A program made the translations under genes and the position numbers. DNA of 64,000 nt, taken from positions 15,787-79,786 of the forward strand of contig DFHG01000004.1 of NCBI GenBank assembly GCA_002372615.1, given 5' to 3'. Below, one piece after another: positions 1 to 16,245 of the stretch. Below the pieces are notes generated by a model. It did no database searches. It worked only from the letters and a program-made list of their open reading frames with translations, and was not told where the DNA came from. Position 1 is the stretch's first letter. Every line of letters starts with the position of its first letter. The DNA comes from Mycoplasmataceae bacterium UBA3729. Its GTDB lineage: Bacteria > Bacillota_I > Bacilli_A > Mycoplasmatales > Mycoplasmoidaceae.

Positions 1-74
1 TTGCTTGCAAACAATTCAAAATTCATAATTTTAAATTGAGATGACTAAAATTCATACTAAACAATAATGTTAAT

Positions 75-2468
<2,394 letters not shown>

Positions 2469-2513
2469 AGCATAAATATTATAATTATGAAATAATCATA
2501 ATATATACATTTG

Positions 2514-4310
2514 ATGAACGAACAAAATATAAGAAATTTCTGTATAATTGCTCATATTGATCATGGTAAATCTACTTTAAGTGATCGAATTATTGAACTT
2601 ACACATGGTTTAGAAAAAAGGGAAATGAAAGACCAAGTTCTTGATTCAATGGATATTGAACGAGAGCGTGGAATAACAATTAAATTAAATACGGTAAGAT
2701 TAAATTACACTGATCCAATAAGTAAAAAAGAATATATTTTAAATTTGATTGATACACCAGGACATGTTGATTTTAATTATGAAGTTTCACGAAGTCTAGC
2801 TGCATGTGAAGGTGCAATACTTGTAGTAGATGCTACACAAGGAGTACAAGCGCAAACTTTAGCTAATACTTATTTAGCATTAACTAACAATTTATTCATA
2901 ATTCCCGTAATCAATAAAATTGATTTACCTAATGCTAATGTTGAATTAGTAAAAAAGCAAATTGAAGAAACTATTGGAATTAAAGATCATATTTTTTGTA
3001 TTTCTGCTAAAACTGGAGAAGGAGTTAACGAATTAATTAAACATGTAGCAGAATTAATTCCTAATCCAAAAGGAAATTCTAATCTTCCACTCCAAGCATT
3101 AATTTTTGATTCTTATTATGATTCATATTCTGGTGTAATTTGTTTTATTAGAGTAAAAAATGGTGTAATTAAAATCAACCAACATATTAAAATGATGTCT
3201 AATAATAAAGATTTTATTATTACTGGAATTGGTATTAAAACACCAAAAATAAAAAATGTAAAAGAATTAAGAGCAGGTGAAGTTGGTTGAATTAGTGCTA
3301 ATATTAAAACAGCAAAAGATGTTAATGTAGGTGATACAATTACAGATTATGATAATCCTTGTGCTCAATCTTTACCAGGTTATCAAAAAGTATTACCTAT
3401 GGTTTATTGTGGAATGTACCCTATTGATAATTCCAAATATAATGATTTGAAAGAAGCGATGATTAAAATCTCTTTATCTGATTCTTCATTAATCTATAAG
3501 TATGAAACATCAGCTGCTTTAGGTTTTGGAATTAGATGTGGTTTTTTAGGATTATTACATATGGATGTAATCCAACAAAGAATTAAAAGAGAATATAATA
3601 TTGATTTAATTTTAACTGCTCCAAGTGTTGAATATAAAATAATTAAAACTAATAAAGAAATAATAATGATTAATAATCCATGTGATTTACCAGATCGCAC
3701 ATTCATTAAAGAATTTTATGAGCCTTATGTTAAATTAAAAATTATTACACCAAAAGAATATATTGGTGGAATAATGGAATTAGCACAAAATAGTAGAGGA
3801 ATATATAAAAATCTTAGTTTAGTTGAAGGTGGACATCATAAATTAGAATATATCATTCCATTAAATGAAATTATTTATGACTTTTTTAATAACTTAAAAA
3901 TTATCTCACATGGATATGCAACCATGAATTATGAATTTGATGAATATAAAAAAACAGATTTAGCTAAAGTTGATATTCTTTTAAATGGAAATAAAGTGGA
4001 TGCATTTAGTATGATTATTCACCGTGATAAAGCATTTGCAAAAGCAAAAGAAATATGTCAAAAATTAAAAATTTATATACCACGTCAACAATTTGAAGTT
4101 CCTATTCAAGCAGTAATTGGTGGTAAAGTTATAGCTCGTGAAACAATTTCAGCTATGTATAAAAATGTGTTAGCTAAATGTTATGGTGGAGATGTAAGTA
4201 GGAAGAAAAAACTACTTGAGCAACAAAAAGAAGGTAAGAAAAAATTAAAAATGATTGGTAAAGTAAGTGTACCACAAGAAACTTTTATTAAGATTTTAAA
4301 AAATGAATAA
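2514..4310 (+). CDS. lepA: Elongation factor 4 (back-translocating GTPase LepA)
   Basis: Ribosome-bound translational GTPase that back-translocates or remodels stalled ribosomes. The G1 loop is AHIDHGKST (about residues 13-21), followed by the effector region RERGITIK, the G3 motif DTPGHVDF and the G4 motif NKIDLPNA. The C-terminal half shows the LepA-specific region ending in [10 protein letters not shown]. Length is 598 aa, normal for the family. A TTG lies directly before the ATG at 2514; I take the ATG as the start because it fits the family N-terminus ([19 protein letters not shown]). One TGA near 3290 is read as Trp (VGWIS). No clear Shine-Dalgarno sequence is visible. The gene is followed after 44 bp by a tRNA gene on the same strand. 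Confidence 0.97.
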
Positions 4311-4332
4311 ACTATATCATCTTAATGATTGA

Positions 4333-4338
4333 TATAAT
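4333..4338 (+). promoter_or_regulatory. Probable -10 box for the tRNA-Glu gene
   Basis: A perfect TATAAT stands 17 bases before the first base of the tRNA and 23 bases after the lepA stop. No matching -35 hexamer is obvious. The call rests on consensus and position only. Confidence 0.4.
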
Positions 4339-4354
4339 ATTTTACACTTCATAT

Positions 4355-4431
4355 AGCCCGTTGGTGAAATGATGAACACGTACGCCTCTCAAGCGTATAT
4401 TTGCTGGGTTTGAATCCCGCACGGGTTACCA
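4355..4431 (+). tRNA. tRNA-Glu(CUC), divergent
   Basis: A 77-base cloverleaf with encoded CCA. The acceptor stem AGCCCGU pairs with ACGGGUU (A-U, G-U, then five good pairs). The D stem is GUG/CAC. The anticodon stem UACGC/GCGUA is perfect with a 7-base loop CUCUCAA, giving anticodon CUC at 4388-4390 (codon GAG, Glu). The T arm has loop UUUGAAU. Overall sequence resembles Firmicute tRNA-Glu, whose loop is normally CUUUCAC. Oddities: the D loop has GA in place of the invariant GG, the T loop begins UUU instead of UUC, and C49 faces C65. It may be a rarely used GAG reader or a decaying copy; a tRNA-Glu(UUC) must exist elsewhere. Confidence 0.7.
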
Positions 4432-4442
4432 TAAATTTAAGT

Positions 4443-4475
4443 ATAAAGTTTTAAAAATATTTTTTTAAACTTTAT
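4443..4475. terminator. Bidirectional A+T-rich hairpin between tRNA-Glu and the HNH gene
   Basis: A 9-bp perfect inverted repeat, ATAAAGTTT (4443-4451) and AAACTTTAT (4467-4475), has an inner A5/T7 run and T-rich flanks. It lies between two convergent genes and overlaps the last codons of the HNH gene. It could stop transcription from both sides, but its low G+C content makes this tentative. Confidence 0.45.
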
Positions 4476-5046
4476 TTATTTCTTTAAATATTTTTTCTAT
4501 TTCGCCTCAGGTTTTATTTTTTAAATCATCAATTGAATGTACAAAATTATGACAATTTGGACATAAACCTCTAAGATCATTATCTATATCAGTTTTGCGT
4601 TCACCGTTCTTAATAAGGTTTAAATGATGAACTTGAATTATATAATCTTTTCCATTTGCTTTTAAGTATGACTTACCACATAATTTACAACTAAATCCAT
4701 ATTTTTCTAAATATGCATCTCTAATAGTTGTTATTCGACTACCAACTCGAATTTTTCTTATGATTTCCTTTCCCTCTATTTGTGAATGTATATTATCCAT
4801 GATTTCAGTTCTGACTCTAATCAATTTAATTTTTTTTATTTTTAAATCAGGTTTAACTTCAAAACCACAATCCAAGATTTGAGTTGCTAAACTATGTTGT
4901 CCACATGTATACCAATATTCAGGATATTCGTAAGCCGATTTACATAACTTGACTCTAGCTATTTTTTCTATTTGCATTAGGCCAAGATAAAAGTCGTCTC
5001 TAGTTTCTCTTTTTAAATAATCAATTAAGTAGGCAAACTTATACAT
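4465..5046 (-). CDS. HNH endonuclease
   Basis: A 193-aa protein with a C-terminal zinc-type HNH nuclease domain. The signature is complete: CKLCGKSY (about residues 126-133), then the catalytic-pair region IQVHHLNLI, then the asparagine region NDLRGLCPNCHNFVH. The N-terminal 110 residues are unrecognised and could provide DNA specificity. I start at the ATG at 5046, not the upstream in-frame TTG, because a near-perfect GGAGG sits 9 bases before this ATG. The upstream reading frame ends at 5048, so the two were translationally coupled. The upstream partner is broken (next entry). The pair looks like accessory DNA, possibly from a restriction system, inserted between rpoC and a tRNA gene. Its substrate cannot be told from sequence. 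Confidence 0.88.
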
Positions 5047-5047
5047 T

Positions 5048-5558
5048 TTAATCGTCCTCCACAACTTCTTCGATAAACATTAGCTCATCATCTTTACAAA
5101 GGTGATCTTCTATATTGATATTATCACTATTAATTAATTCATGAGTATCCAAAATATCATTTTTATAATCTTTAATTAATTTTCATTAGATTTTATGATC
5201 ATGTGCTCTATCATAAATAACATTACCTGATATACCTTTACCAGCAAAACTACTTTGATTGTTCCTATACTTTCCATTTGGCCATTTTTTATGCTGATGA
5301 ATTTCATCAAGACATTCATATGCCAATTGTAAACAATAACCATGAATTGTTAGAATGAATTCAGAACTTAATATAAATTTATATTTTAATAAACATTGTC
5401 TATTTTGAACCATATATATAGTGCCACCAGATTTTAATTGTTTAACAAAAGAATAATCAATTTTATGTTTAGAATTATGTCATTCTAGCCATCCTAAAAT
5501 CTGGATGCTCTTCATCTAAATGATATGCGCTTGTAAAATCAATACATCTTTGATTTAT
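5048..5558 (-). pseudogene. Decayed gene upstream of the HNH endonuclease
   Basis: Three protein-like pieces line up head to tail. The first (5558 down to about 5490) reads IDFTSAYHLDEEHPDFR in one frame, begins right after a stop and has no start codon. It passes by a frame change near 5490 to a second frame (GWLEWHNSKHKIDYSF... to 5186). That frame has an in-frame TAA at 5186-5188, then continues in the same frame to a third, acidic piece (DYKNDILDTHELINSD...) ending at 5048-5050, two bases before the HNH start. The N-terminus is missing. I do not recognise the family. Its position ahead of an HNH nuclease suggests a restriction-associated protein, but that is inference. A shorter ORF from the ATG at 5515 (109 aa) might still be translated. 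Confidence 0.7.
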
Positions 5559-5573
5559 TTATTCTATAAGATT

Positions 5574-9368
<3,795 letters not shown>

Positions 9369-9376
9369 ATTTCCTC

Positions 9377-12300
9377 CTAAAAATTAAAGTCCTTTTCTAC
9401 TTGGTCATAGTTATCAACTGCATTATCAAATCCTTGCTCCTCAAGTTCTACATCATTGAATACAGAGGTATATTTATTAATGTCAATTCATCTATTGTTA
9501 TCTGTTAATACATTAATACAAATGCCTAAACCTTGTAAAATCTTAGTTAATAATTTAAATGATTCAGGAATACCTGGTTCTGGCATTCTATGTCCACCAT
9601 TATTAACAATTGATAAATAAGCCATTGATTTAGATTTATCATCATCTGATTTAATAGTCATAAGTTCTTGTAAGTTATATTTAGCACCATAAGCTTCCAT
9701 AGCCCATACTTCCATTTCACCAAATCTTTGACCACCATTTTGACTTTTTCCACCAAGAGGTTGTTGAGTAATCTTACTATATGGACCAATATCACGAGCA
9801 TGAATTTTATCATCTACCATGTGATCAAGTTTTAACATATACATTACACCAACAGTAGTTAATCCATCAAATGGTTCACCAGTTTTACCATCATATAATT
9901 GGAATTTTCCTAATGTTTGTTTATTCTTAGTATCTAAACCTGCTTCAGCTAAATTAGCAATAACATCTTCTACAGTTGCTCCACCAAATACTGGAGTTGA
10001 AGCTTTATAATTGATATCTTCTACATCTAAACCGGCATTTTTAATAATTAAGAAAATGTCATTGTATGATATTTTCTTCTTTGCTTCAACTAATGAAGTA
10101 ATATTATTATTTTTTAAATATCCACAAATTAATTTAGCTAATACTTTTGCTTTTTCTTCAATTAATCCAAAGTATTTTGTGTATAATTTGCTAATTGCAC
10201 TTGGAGTACCTGCTTCTAAAGCAAATTCAATGATTTTTTGTTGACCAAGTAAACGCATTGATAGACCAAGATTAATTTCTAATACTTGACCAATATTCAT
10301 ACGTGATGGTACACCTAATGGGTTTAAACAAATATCAATTGGGGTACCGTCTTCCATAAATGGCATATCAGCAATTGGTGCAACAATAGAAATACATCCT
10401 TTATTACCATGTCTTCCTGACATTTTGTCACCAATTTGAATTTTACGTTTTTGAGCAATTGTAACTTTAATTAATTCAATAGTATTGTCCTCAAACTTCA
10501 TATCATCTTTTGTATAACGTTCAACTTTAACAACAATACCATCTCCTCCATGAGGAACTTTTAATGAAGAATTACGGTAGTTTTTAGTTTTATTTCCAAA
10601 AATAGCAAACAATAATTTTTCTTCACCTGATAATTCATCTTGTCCACGGGGAGTGATTTTACCTACTAAAATATCATCTTCATGTACTTCAGCGCCAACC
10701 ATAATGATACCATCTTCATCTAAATAACGTTTGGCATCTTCACTAACATTTGGAATATCACGAGTGATGATTTCATCACCATTTTCACTTTCCACACAAT
10801 TAATACTGTGAACATCTAAAGAGATTGAAGTGTAAACATCATCTTTTACTAATCTTTCGCTTATTACGATAGCATCCTCATAGTTATAACCATTTCATGT
10901 AGTAAATGCAACTAATGGATTTCTTCCTAATGCAAGTTCTCCATTATACATAGCAGGACCATCAGCAATAATTTGATTAGCCTTAATCTTTTGACCTAAA
11001 CTAACTATTGGTTGATGATTAATACATGTATTTTGGTTAGATTTAATGAATTTGTTTAAAATATATTCATTAGTTTTACCATTTAAACATTTAATAGTAA
11101 TACTATTTCCATCAACTTTTTCTACAACTCCATCATTCTTAGCTATCCTACTCAAACCTGAATCATGAGCAATTTTATATTCACTTCCAGTACCAACTAT
11201 TGGGGCAATTGGACGAATTAATGGCACAGCTTGTCGTTGCATGTTTGCACCCATTAATGCACGGTTAGCATCATTATGTTCAAGGAAAGGAATTTCACTT
11301 GTTGCAACTGAAACTATTTGTCGAGGTGCAATATCAATATAATCAACTTTATCATAACTTACAAGTTTTTGATTACCACGATAACGACAAATAATTTGTT
11401 TTGGAATTAATTTGTTATTACTATCATGAGGAATAGTTGCTTCACAAATATAGTATTCATCTTCTCTTAATGGAGTTATCCATTCAACATCTTTTTGAAT
11501 AACACCATTAATTACACGATGATATGGTGTAATTAAAAATCCATTCTCATCAATTTTAGCATATGATGCTAAAGACATAATTAAACCAATATTTTGTCCT
11601 TCAGGAGTTTCAATAGGACAAATTCTTCCATAATGAGAATAATGAATATCACGAATATCTAGGTTTGGGTCATCTCGATAAATTCCACCATCACCCATTG
11701 CTGATAAACGACGTTTATTTGATAACTCAGATAAAGGATTTTGTTGGTCAACAAATTGAGTTAATTGATTTGTATTAAAGAAGGCTTTAATTATAAACTG
11801 AAATGGTTTAGTATTTACTACTGTTCGTATTGTTGTTCTTTGATCAGTCTTCTTTTGGTTATCTTGATTAGCAGTAGGAATAGAAATAGAAGCTAATTTA
11901 TCCTTAATTTGTTTTTCAACACGTGCTAGACCAACTTGTAGTTTAGATTTTAGTTGTTCACCAACTAATCGTAAACGTTTATTACCTAAGTGATCTATTT
12001 CATCAGTAGTTCCAATTTCATAACTAAAGTTAATTACATAAGACATGCAACAAACAAAATCAGCTAAAGTTAAAGATGTGTAGTTGTGAACATTTGTATT
12101 GTTTGGTAAACCAATAATAGGAGTAGTCTCATCTTGATCAGGGTTTATGTGATCATTATCAACATAAATTAGAACTTTCTCAACTTTATTGTCAATTTTG
12201 TTCTCACATTTTGAACTAACATTCAAACTAATTTCATCACCAACATGTAATTTATTTTCTTGAATTAATTTTTTAAAGATATCGAGTTGAACTTTGTTAA

Positions 12301-13702
12301 TAAACGTATTTTTTGAGATAATTATTTTATTTTTATTGTCATAAACATCTTGAGCTATAGTTCTTTGATATAATCGATCAGAAATGTGCATTTTATGTAA
12401 TGTACGGTATCTACCAGCAGAAGATAAATTATATTTTCTGTTAACCATAAAATGCTCAGTAATGATATCCTGATAACAAACAGGATTAGTTTTTGAACTT
12501 ACTTCTGTTTCAATAGCACGAGTAGAAATGTTTAAAGCTTCAATCAAATCTTTAGCAGCTTTTTCAGTAATAATAATATCTAAACATTTTTTGATATCAT
12601 TTTCTAATTTATCTTTTTGCTCATATAACTTATCACCTTGAACTTTAATTGCTTTTAATTTATTTTCTAATTCAATTTTTTCTTGTCCTTTTGTATTATT
12701 GAAATTAGATTCAATTTCTTTAACTTTTGCAAAATTTGTATTGTAATGAAAATTAATCTTATCTTCAAGAATTTTTTTCTGTTTTAATTTATCATTATAT
12801 TCTTTAATTTTTTTAGTAAGTTTGGCATCAATAGGAGAACCTGAAATAACACTTTCTAATTCATCATGTAATTTATCAATGTTAGATATGATTTTACGAA
12901 TATCTTTATCTTCAACAATGGTATTGTGATTATATTTGTCTGCAGCAAGTGTATTAATAATAATTCGATCATTGTTAAATAATCGTAAAATTTCATCCTG
13001 ACCCATTCCAAATGCTTTAAGAATAGAAGTAGCAGGTTTATCTACAACTTCTTTTCCTGTACTATCACGCATTAAAATTCTTATTATTTCCAATTTTTTG
13101 TCTTTTTCTTTATCATCAAAAACAAGATTAATTAGTGTACCTCTATTTGGCAATATTTCACAAATTTTACCATCAATAATTTTCTTTTTATTATTTAGTT
13201 TAATTTGTGATTGATTTAAAATATAAACACCAGGAGAACGAACAATTTGAGAAACAACAACTTTTTCAATTCCATTAACAATAAATGTTCCTCTCTCAGT
13301 CATAAGTGGAATATTACCAAAGAAAACACCCTTTGATAAATGTTGTTTTGTATCTTTAACTGATCTTTTTTCTTCACCAGTTTCATTATTCAATAGTCCT
13401 AAATCAACATAAAGTGAACACTCATATGTTAATCCTTCATCTCTACACTCTTGTTCTGTTTTAGTTGGGTTAACTAAATTAATCCCATAATACTTTACGG
13501 TGTATTTATTATTTTTAGCATGACTAATTGGGAAATATTCTTCAATTAGTTTAGCTAATTCTTTATCAAGAAAATTCTTGTATGAATTTCTTTGTATTTC
13601 TAATAAATCTGGTTCAGTAAAATTAATTTCTGATTTGCTAAAATCACGACGAATTACAAGATTAGAAACTTGTGATTCGCTATATCTTTTTTCTATACTC
13701 AT
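9377..13702 (-). CDS. rpoB: DNA-directed RNA polymerase subunit beta
   Basis: Catalytic beta subunit of RNA polymerase. Conserved blocks include [15 protein letters not shown] near the N-terminus, the rifampicin cluster ([15 protein letters not shown]... near residues 645-670), [16 protein letters not shown], and [13 protein letters not shown]. At 1441 aa it is about 250 longer than most Firmicute RpoB; the extra length includes a charged, coiled-coil-like segment at about residues 266-370. Residue 662 (codon 11717-11719) is Asn where E. coli has His526. The ATG at 13702 matches the family start ([10 protein letters not shown]); an AAGGAG lies about 15 bases upstream, further than usual. It follows fakA after 80 A+T-rich bases that could hold a promoter. 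Confidence 0.98.
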
Positions 13703-13782
13703 ATGAATAAAATAGCACTCCTTGGTTCACTACTATAATAGAAATAATTTATTAATTATATATAAAAAATAAAATAAAAATA

Positions 13783-15495
13783 TTAAATTATAAAGTGATA
13801 AACATAATTTTTTTGATCAGTATGTATTATCATTGTATTTATAGAATAATTTTCCGATACATATTTCTCAAATTTTCTAATATCTGCTTGATTTGCGTCA
13901 ATGCCAGCAAAAATTTTCAATGATGGTGAAACAATTTTCTTTAATTTTACACTATGGATAGTGCTATTAATAACTACTTTTGCAGCTTCAAAAACATTTT
14001 TATTTGATGAAATAATTGTTTTATCAATAATGCCTATGTAATCACCTGAATTAACTTTAATTTTTCCATTAATAACAGATTTACTTGCAATAGCAAGTTT
14101 ACCAAATCGTGAATGAGATAATTGATTAAGATTATCTACATTATCATCAAAATCCTCATAAGGATTATAAGCTAAACATAATTTATATGTTACAGCAATA
14201 TCACGAGAATTAATTAATTTTGCTTTGATTTTTTTATTTAATAATTGAATTGCTTGTGTAGAAGCTAAAATAGCATTTGAATCATCAACAATTAAAATAA
14301 TTCTAGAGGATTTAACATTTTGCAAAGCAATAAAAAATTCTTGAATTGAAGGATTGCCAGAATTTTCATAATTAATCACATAATCAACTTTAAATTCATT
14401 AACAAACAAATCAGATAATTTTTTAGTTGGACATGTAATAATAACTTTAGTATCATTTGAAAGATGAACATTATTATTTTTCACTGAAGAATTTTTCCAA
14501 TCAAAACCACCTAAAGTAGCACCTGGATTATTCTTTAAAAATTGCATGGTCATGTTTTCAATTTTAACTTTAACAAATTCACCATATCTTTGAGCAATTT
14601 GTAAAGCTAAATATGGAGCAGTTGTATGAATGTGAACTTTAACAATATTATCATCTTCTACTACAACTAGACAATTACCAATTCGCTCATATTCTCGTTT
14701 AAAAGAAGGAAGATTAAAATCCATTTTATCTTTTTGATTAATTGTAACTTTTGCCTTCTTTTCAAAAATAAATTCACAGCAATAACCGAAACCTTCATTT
14801 TTATCTTCAAAATTAGTAATGATAGCATTGCTATCTTTCTTTTTTAAAGATTTTTTTCTCATTACTTTTTTTATAGATTCTTTGTTGTTTAAAACATCGC
14901 TCATTCCGCTTAGAAAACAGAATAAACCATATCCACCTGAATCAACTACTCCAGCATTTTTCAAATCTTGAAGCATATTAGGAGTTTCATTTAAAATATT
15001 CTCAGCTGCAGTAACAGCAAATGCAAATAATTCTTCAACACTTTTAAAAGAATTAGCATTATTAGTAATTTCTTCACTTGTTACACGAATAACAGTTAAA
15101 ATTGTACCTTCAATAGGATCAGTTACAGCTTTATAAGCATATTCAACAGCTTTTTTAAAACATTCAATAATTTCAACTAAACTTAAACTATCAGTATCTG
15201 GTTTAAAATTAATCACAAACCCTTTCATAATTTGTGAAAAAATAACCCCAGAATTACCACGAGCATTCATAAGTAAAGCTAATGAATAATCTTTACCAAA
15301 TTGTTTTAAATCAATATAAGATTTATTTTTAATTGCATTTATTGCACCTTCAGTAGTAACTTTCAAGTTACTACCTGTATCACCATCTGGTACAGGGAAA
15401 ATATTTAACTCATCAATGTATTCAAAGTTTTCAGCGATGATTTGAGCACCTCTTTCAAACATTTGTTTTAATATGTTGATATCAATTTTAGTCAT
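13783..15495 (-). CDS. fakA: Fatty acid kinase catalytic subunit FakA (DAK2-domain, YloV family)
   Basis: Phosphorylates fatty acids bound to a FakB carrier, feeding exogenous fatty acids into phospholipid synthesis in Firmicutes. The N-terminal DAK2 kinase domain carries the nucleotide/Mg motif NIFPVPDGDTGSN (about residues 30-42) and a later LMNARGNSGVIFSQ. The middle domain has a C-C-E-F segment (GYCCEFIFEK) and VKVHIHT. At 570 aa it is close to the usual 550. No TGA codon interrupts it. It sits 6 bp after yloU, as in other Firmicutes where yloU and yloV are adjacent. No FakB is in the window. The substrate role is from family knowledge; older annotation would call it a dihydroxyacetone kinase-like protein. 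Confidence 0.9.
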   Translation of the reverse strand: MTKIDINILKQMFERGAQIIAENFEYIDELNIFPVPDGDTGSNLKVTTEGAINAIKNKSYIDLKQFGKDYSLALLMNARGNSGVIFSQIMKGFVINFKPDTDSLSLVEIIECFKKAVEYAYKAVTDPIEGTILTVIRVTSEEITNNANSFKSVEELFAFAVTAAENILNETPNMLQDLKNAGVVDSGGYGLFCFLSGMSDVLNNKESIKKVMRKKSLKKKDSNAIITNFEDKNEGFGYCCEFIFEKKAKVTINQKDKMDFNLPSFKREYERIGNCLVVVEDDNIVKVHIHTTAPYLALQIAQRYGEFVKVKIENMTMQFLKNNPGATLGGFDWKNSSVKNNNVHLSNDTKVIITCPTKKLSDLFVNEFKVDYVINYENSGNPSIQEFFIALQNVKSSRIILIVDDSNAILASTQAIQLLNKKIKAKLINSRDIAVTYKLCLAYNPYEDFDDNVDNLNQLSHSRFGKLAIASKSVINGKIKVNSGDYIGIIDKTIISSNKNVFEAAKVVINSTIHSVKLKKIVSPSLKIFAGIDANQADIRKFEKYVSENYSINTMIIHTDQKNYVYHFII

Positions 15496-15501
15496 AATTA
15501 A

Positions 15502-15777
15502 TTACAGAGCTGTAACCTCCACATTAATATTTTTCATATCAAAATGTTTAGTCATTTGAAAGTGAATTAGACTTTGTAATCGCAAGCATAAATCATAAAT
15601 GTTGATAATATCTTCACTAGGATAAAATTCCACTTTAACTATTAAATTACTAGATTTCTTTTCAATATCAATATTAACTTTTTTAGTATTATCAACACCT
15701 GGTGTTTTACGAACAATTTGTCCAATAATATCAATTAATAAATCCTTAGAAATGCCTAAAAAATTCTGGTTTTTCAT
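15502..15777 (-). CDS. Asp23/Gls24 family protein (YloU-like)
   Basis: A 91-aa protein of the Asp23 family, small envelope or stress-related proteins whose genes commonly precede fakA (yloV). The family fold is seen in the segments LIDIIGQIVRKTPGV and the beta-strand pattern NLIVKVEFYPSEDI. It is the first gene of the minus-strand block leading to rpoBC. It diverges from rpmF across 63 bp that contain a TATAAT for the rpmF side. No membrane segment is present. Exact function in mollicutes is not known to me. Confidence 0.8.
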   Translation of the reverse strand: MKNQNFLGISKDLLIDIIGQIVRKTPGVDNTKKVNIDIEKKSSNLIVKVEFYPSEDIINIYDLCLRLQSLIHFQMTKHFDMKNINVEVTAL

Positions 15778-15809
15778 AAAAATTCACTATTAATAAATTA
15801 TATATAAGA

Positions 15810-15815
15810 TATAAT
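15810..15815 (+). promoter_or_regulatory. Probable -10 box for rpmF
   Basis: A perfect TATAAT lies 25 bases before the rpmF start, in the 63-bp divergent gap with yloU. No convincing -35 is visible. An AAGG 8 bases before the ATG could serve as a weak ribosome binding site. Confidence 0.4.
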
Positions 15816-15840
15816 GATAAGATAAATATAAGGTTATTTT

Positions 15841-16020
15841 ATGGCAGTTCAACAAAGAAGAGTAAGTAAATCAAGAAAAGGAATGCGAAAGAGCCATTTA
15901 GCATTAACATCTCCTACTGTTTCTACATGCAAAAAATGTGGAAAAACAGTTAAACCACATCACATTTGTAAAAATTGTGGTTATTATAATGGCAAAAAAA
16001 TTGTCAACATTAAAGAATAA
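15841..16020 (+). CDS. rpmF: 50S ribosomal protein L32
   Basis: A 59-aa ribosomal protein starting MAVQQRRVSKSRKGMRKSH, the conserved L32 N-terminus. The C-terminal half holds a zinc-ribbon with two C-x2-C pairs (CKKCGK and CKNCGYY), so this is the zinc-binding form. The gene is followed 8 bp later by a small membrane protein gene and then tRNA-Cys, probably as one short transcription unit closed by the terminator at 16327. Confidence 0.97.
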   Translation: MAVQQRRVSKSRKGMRKSHLALTSPTVSTCKKCGKTVKPHHICKNCGYYNGKKIVNIKE

Positions 16021-16028
16021 GTAAATAG

Positions 16029-16220
16029 ATGAAAAATTCAAATGACATTAACAAGGATCAATCAATTGATAAACTTGAAAAACTTTTTAAAAAAGGTTTA
16101 GAAAGTAAAGATCATATTAATTTTTCTCAAGGTTATAATTTCATAAAAATATTTTTAATTAGCGCTTCTGCAAGTTTTATTGGTGTTATTTTTTGTTATT
16201 TAATTTACATTTACTGTTAA
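16029..16220 (+). CDS. Small C-terminally anchored membrane protein, unknown
   Basis: A 63-aa protein I do not recognise. The first 40 residues are charged (MKNSNDINKDQSIDKLEKL...), and one hydrophobic segment, about residues 42-62 (IKIFLISASASFIGVIFCYL), ends the protein, leaving almost nothing outside; this is a tail-anchored layout. It starts 8 bp after rpmF, so it is likely co-transcribed with it. Real coding status is supported by the spacing and the clean membrane segment, not by homology. A SecE-like or other short accessory membrane protein is possible but unproven. Confidence 0.55.
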   Translation: MKNSNDINKDQSIDKLEKLFKKGLESKDHINFSQGYNFIKIFLISASASFIGVIFCYLIYIYC

Positions 16221-16230
16221 AATGTATAAA

Positions 16231-16236
16231 TATAAT
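16231..16236 (+). promoter_or_regulatory. Probable -10 box for tRNA-Cys
   Basis: A perfect TATAAT stands 9 bases before the first base of the mature tRNA, as expected if transcription starts near the tRNA 5' end. TTACTG at 16211-16216 is a possible but poorly spaced -35. Confidence 0.5.
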
Positions 16237-16245
16237 ACTCATTGT

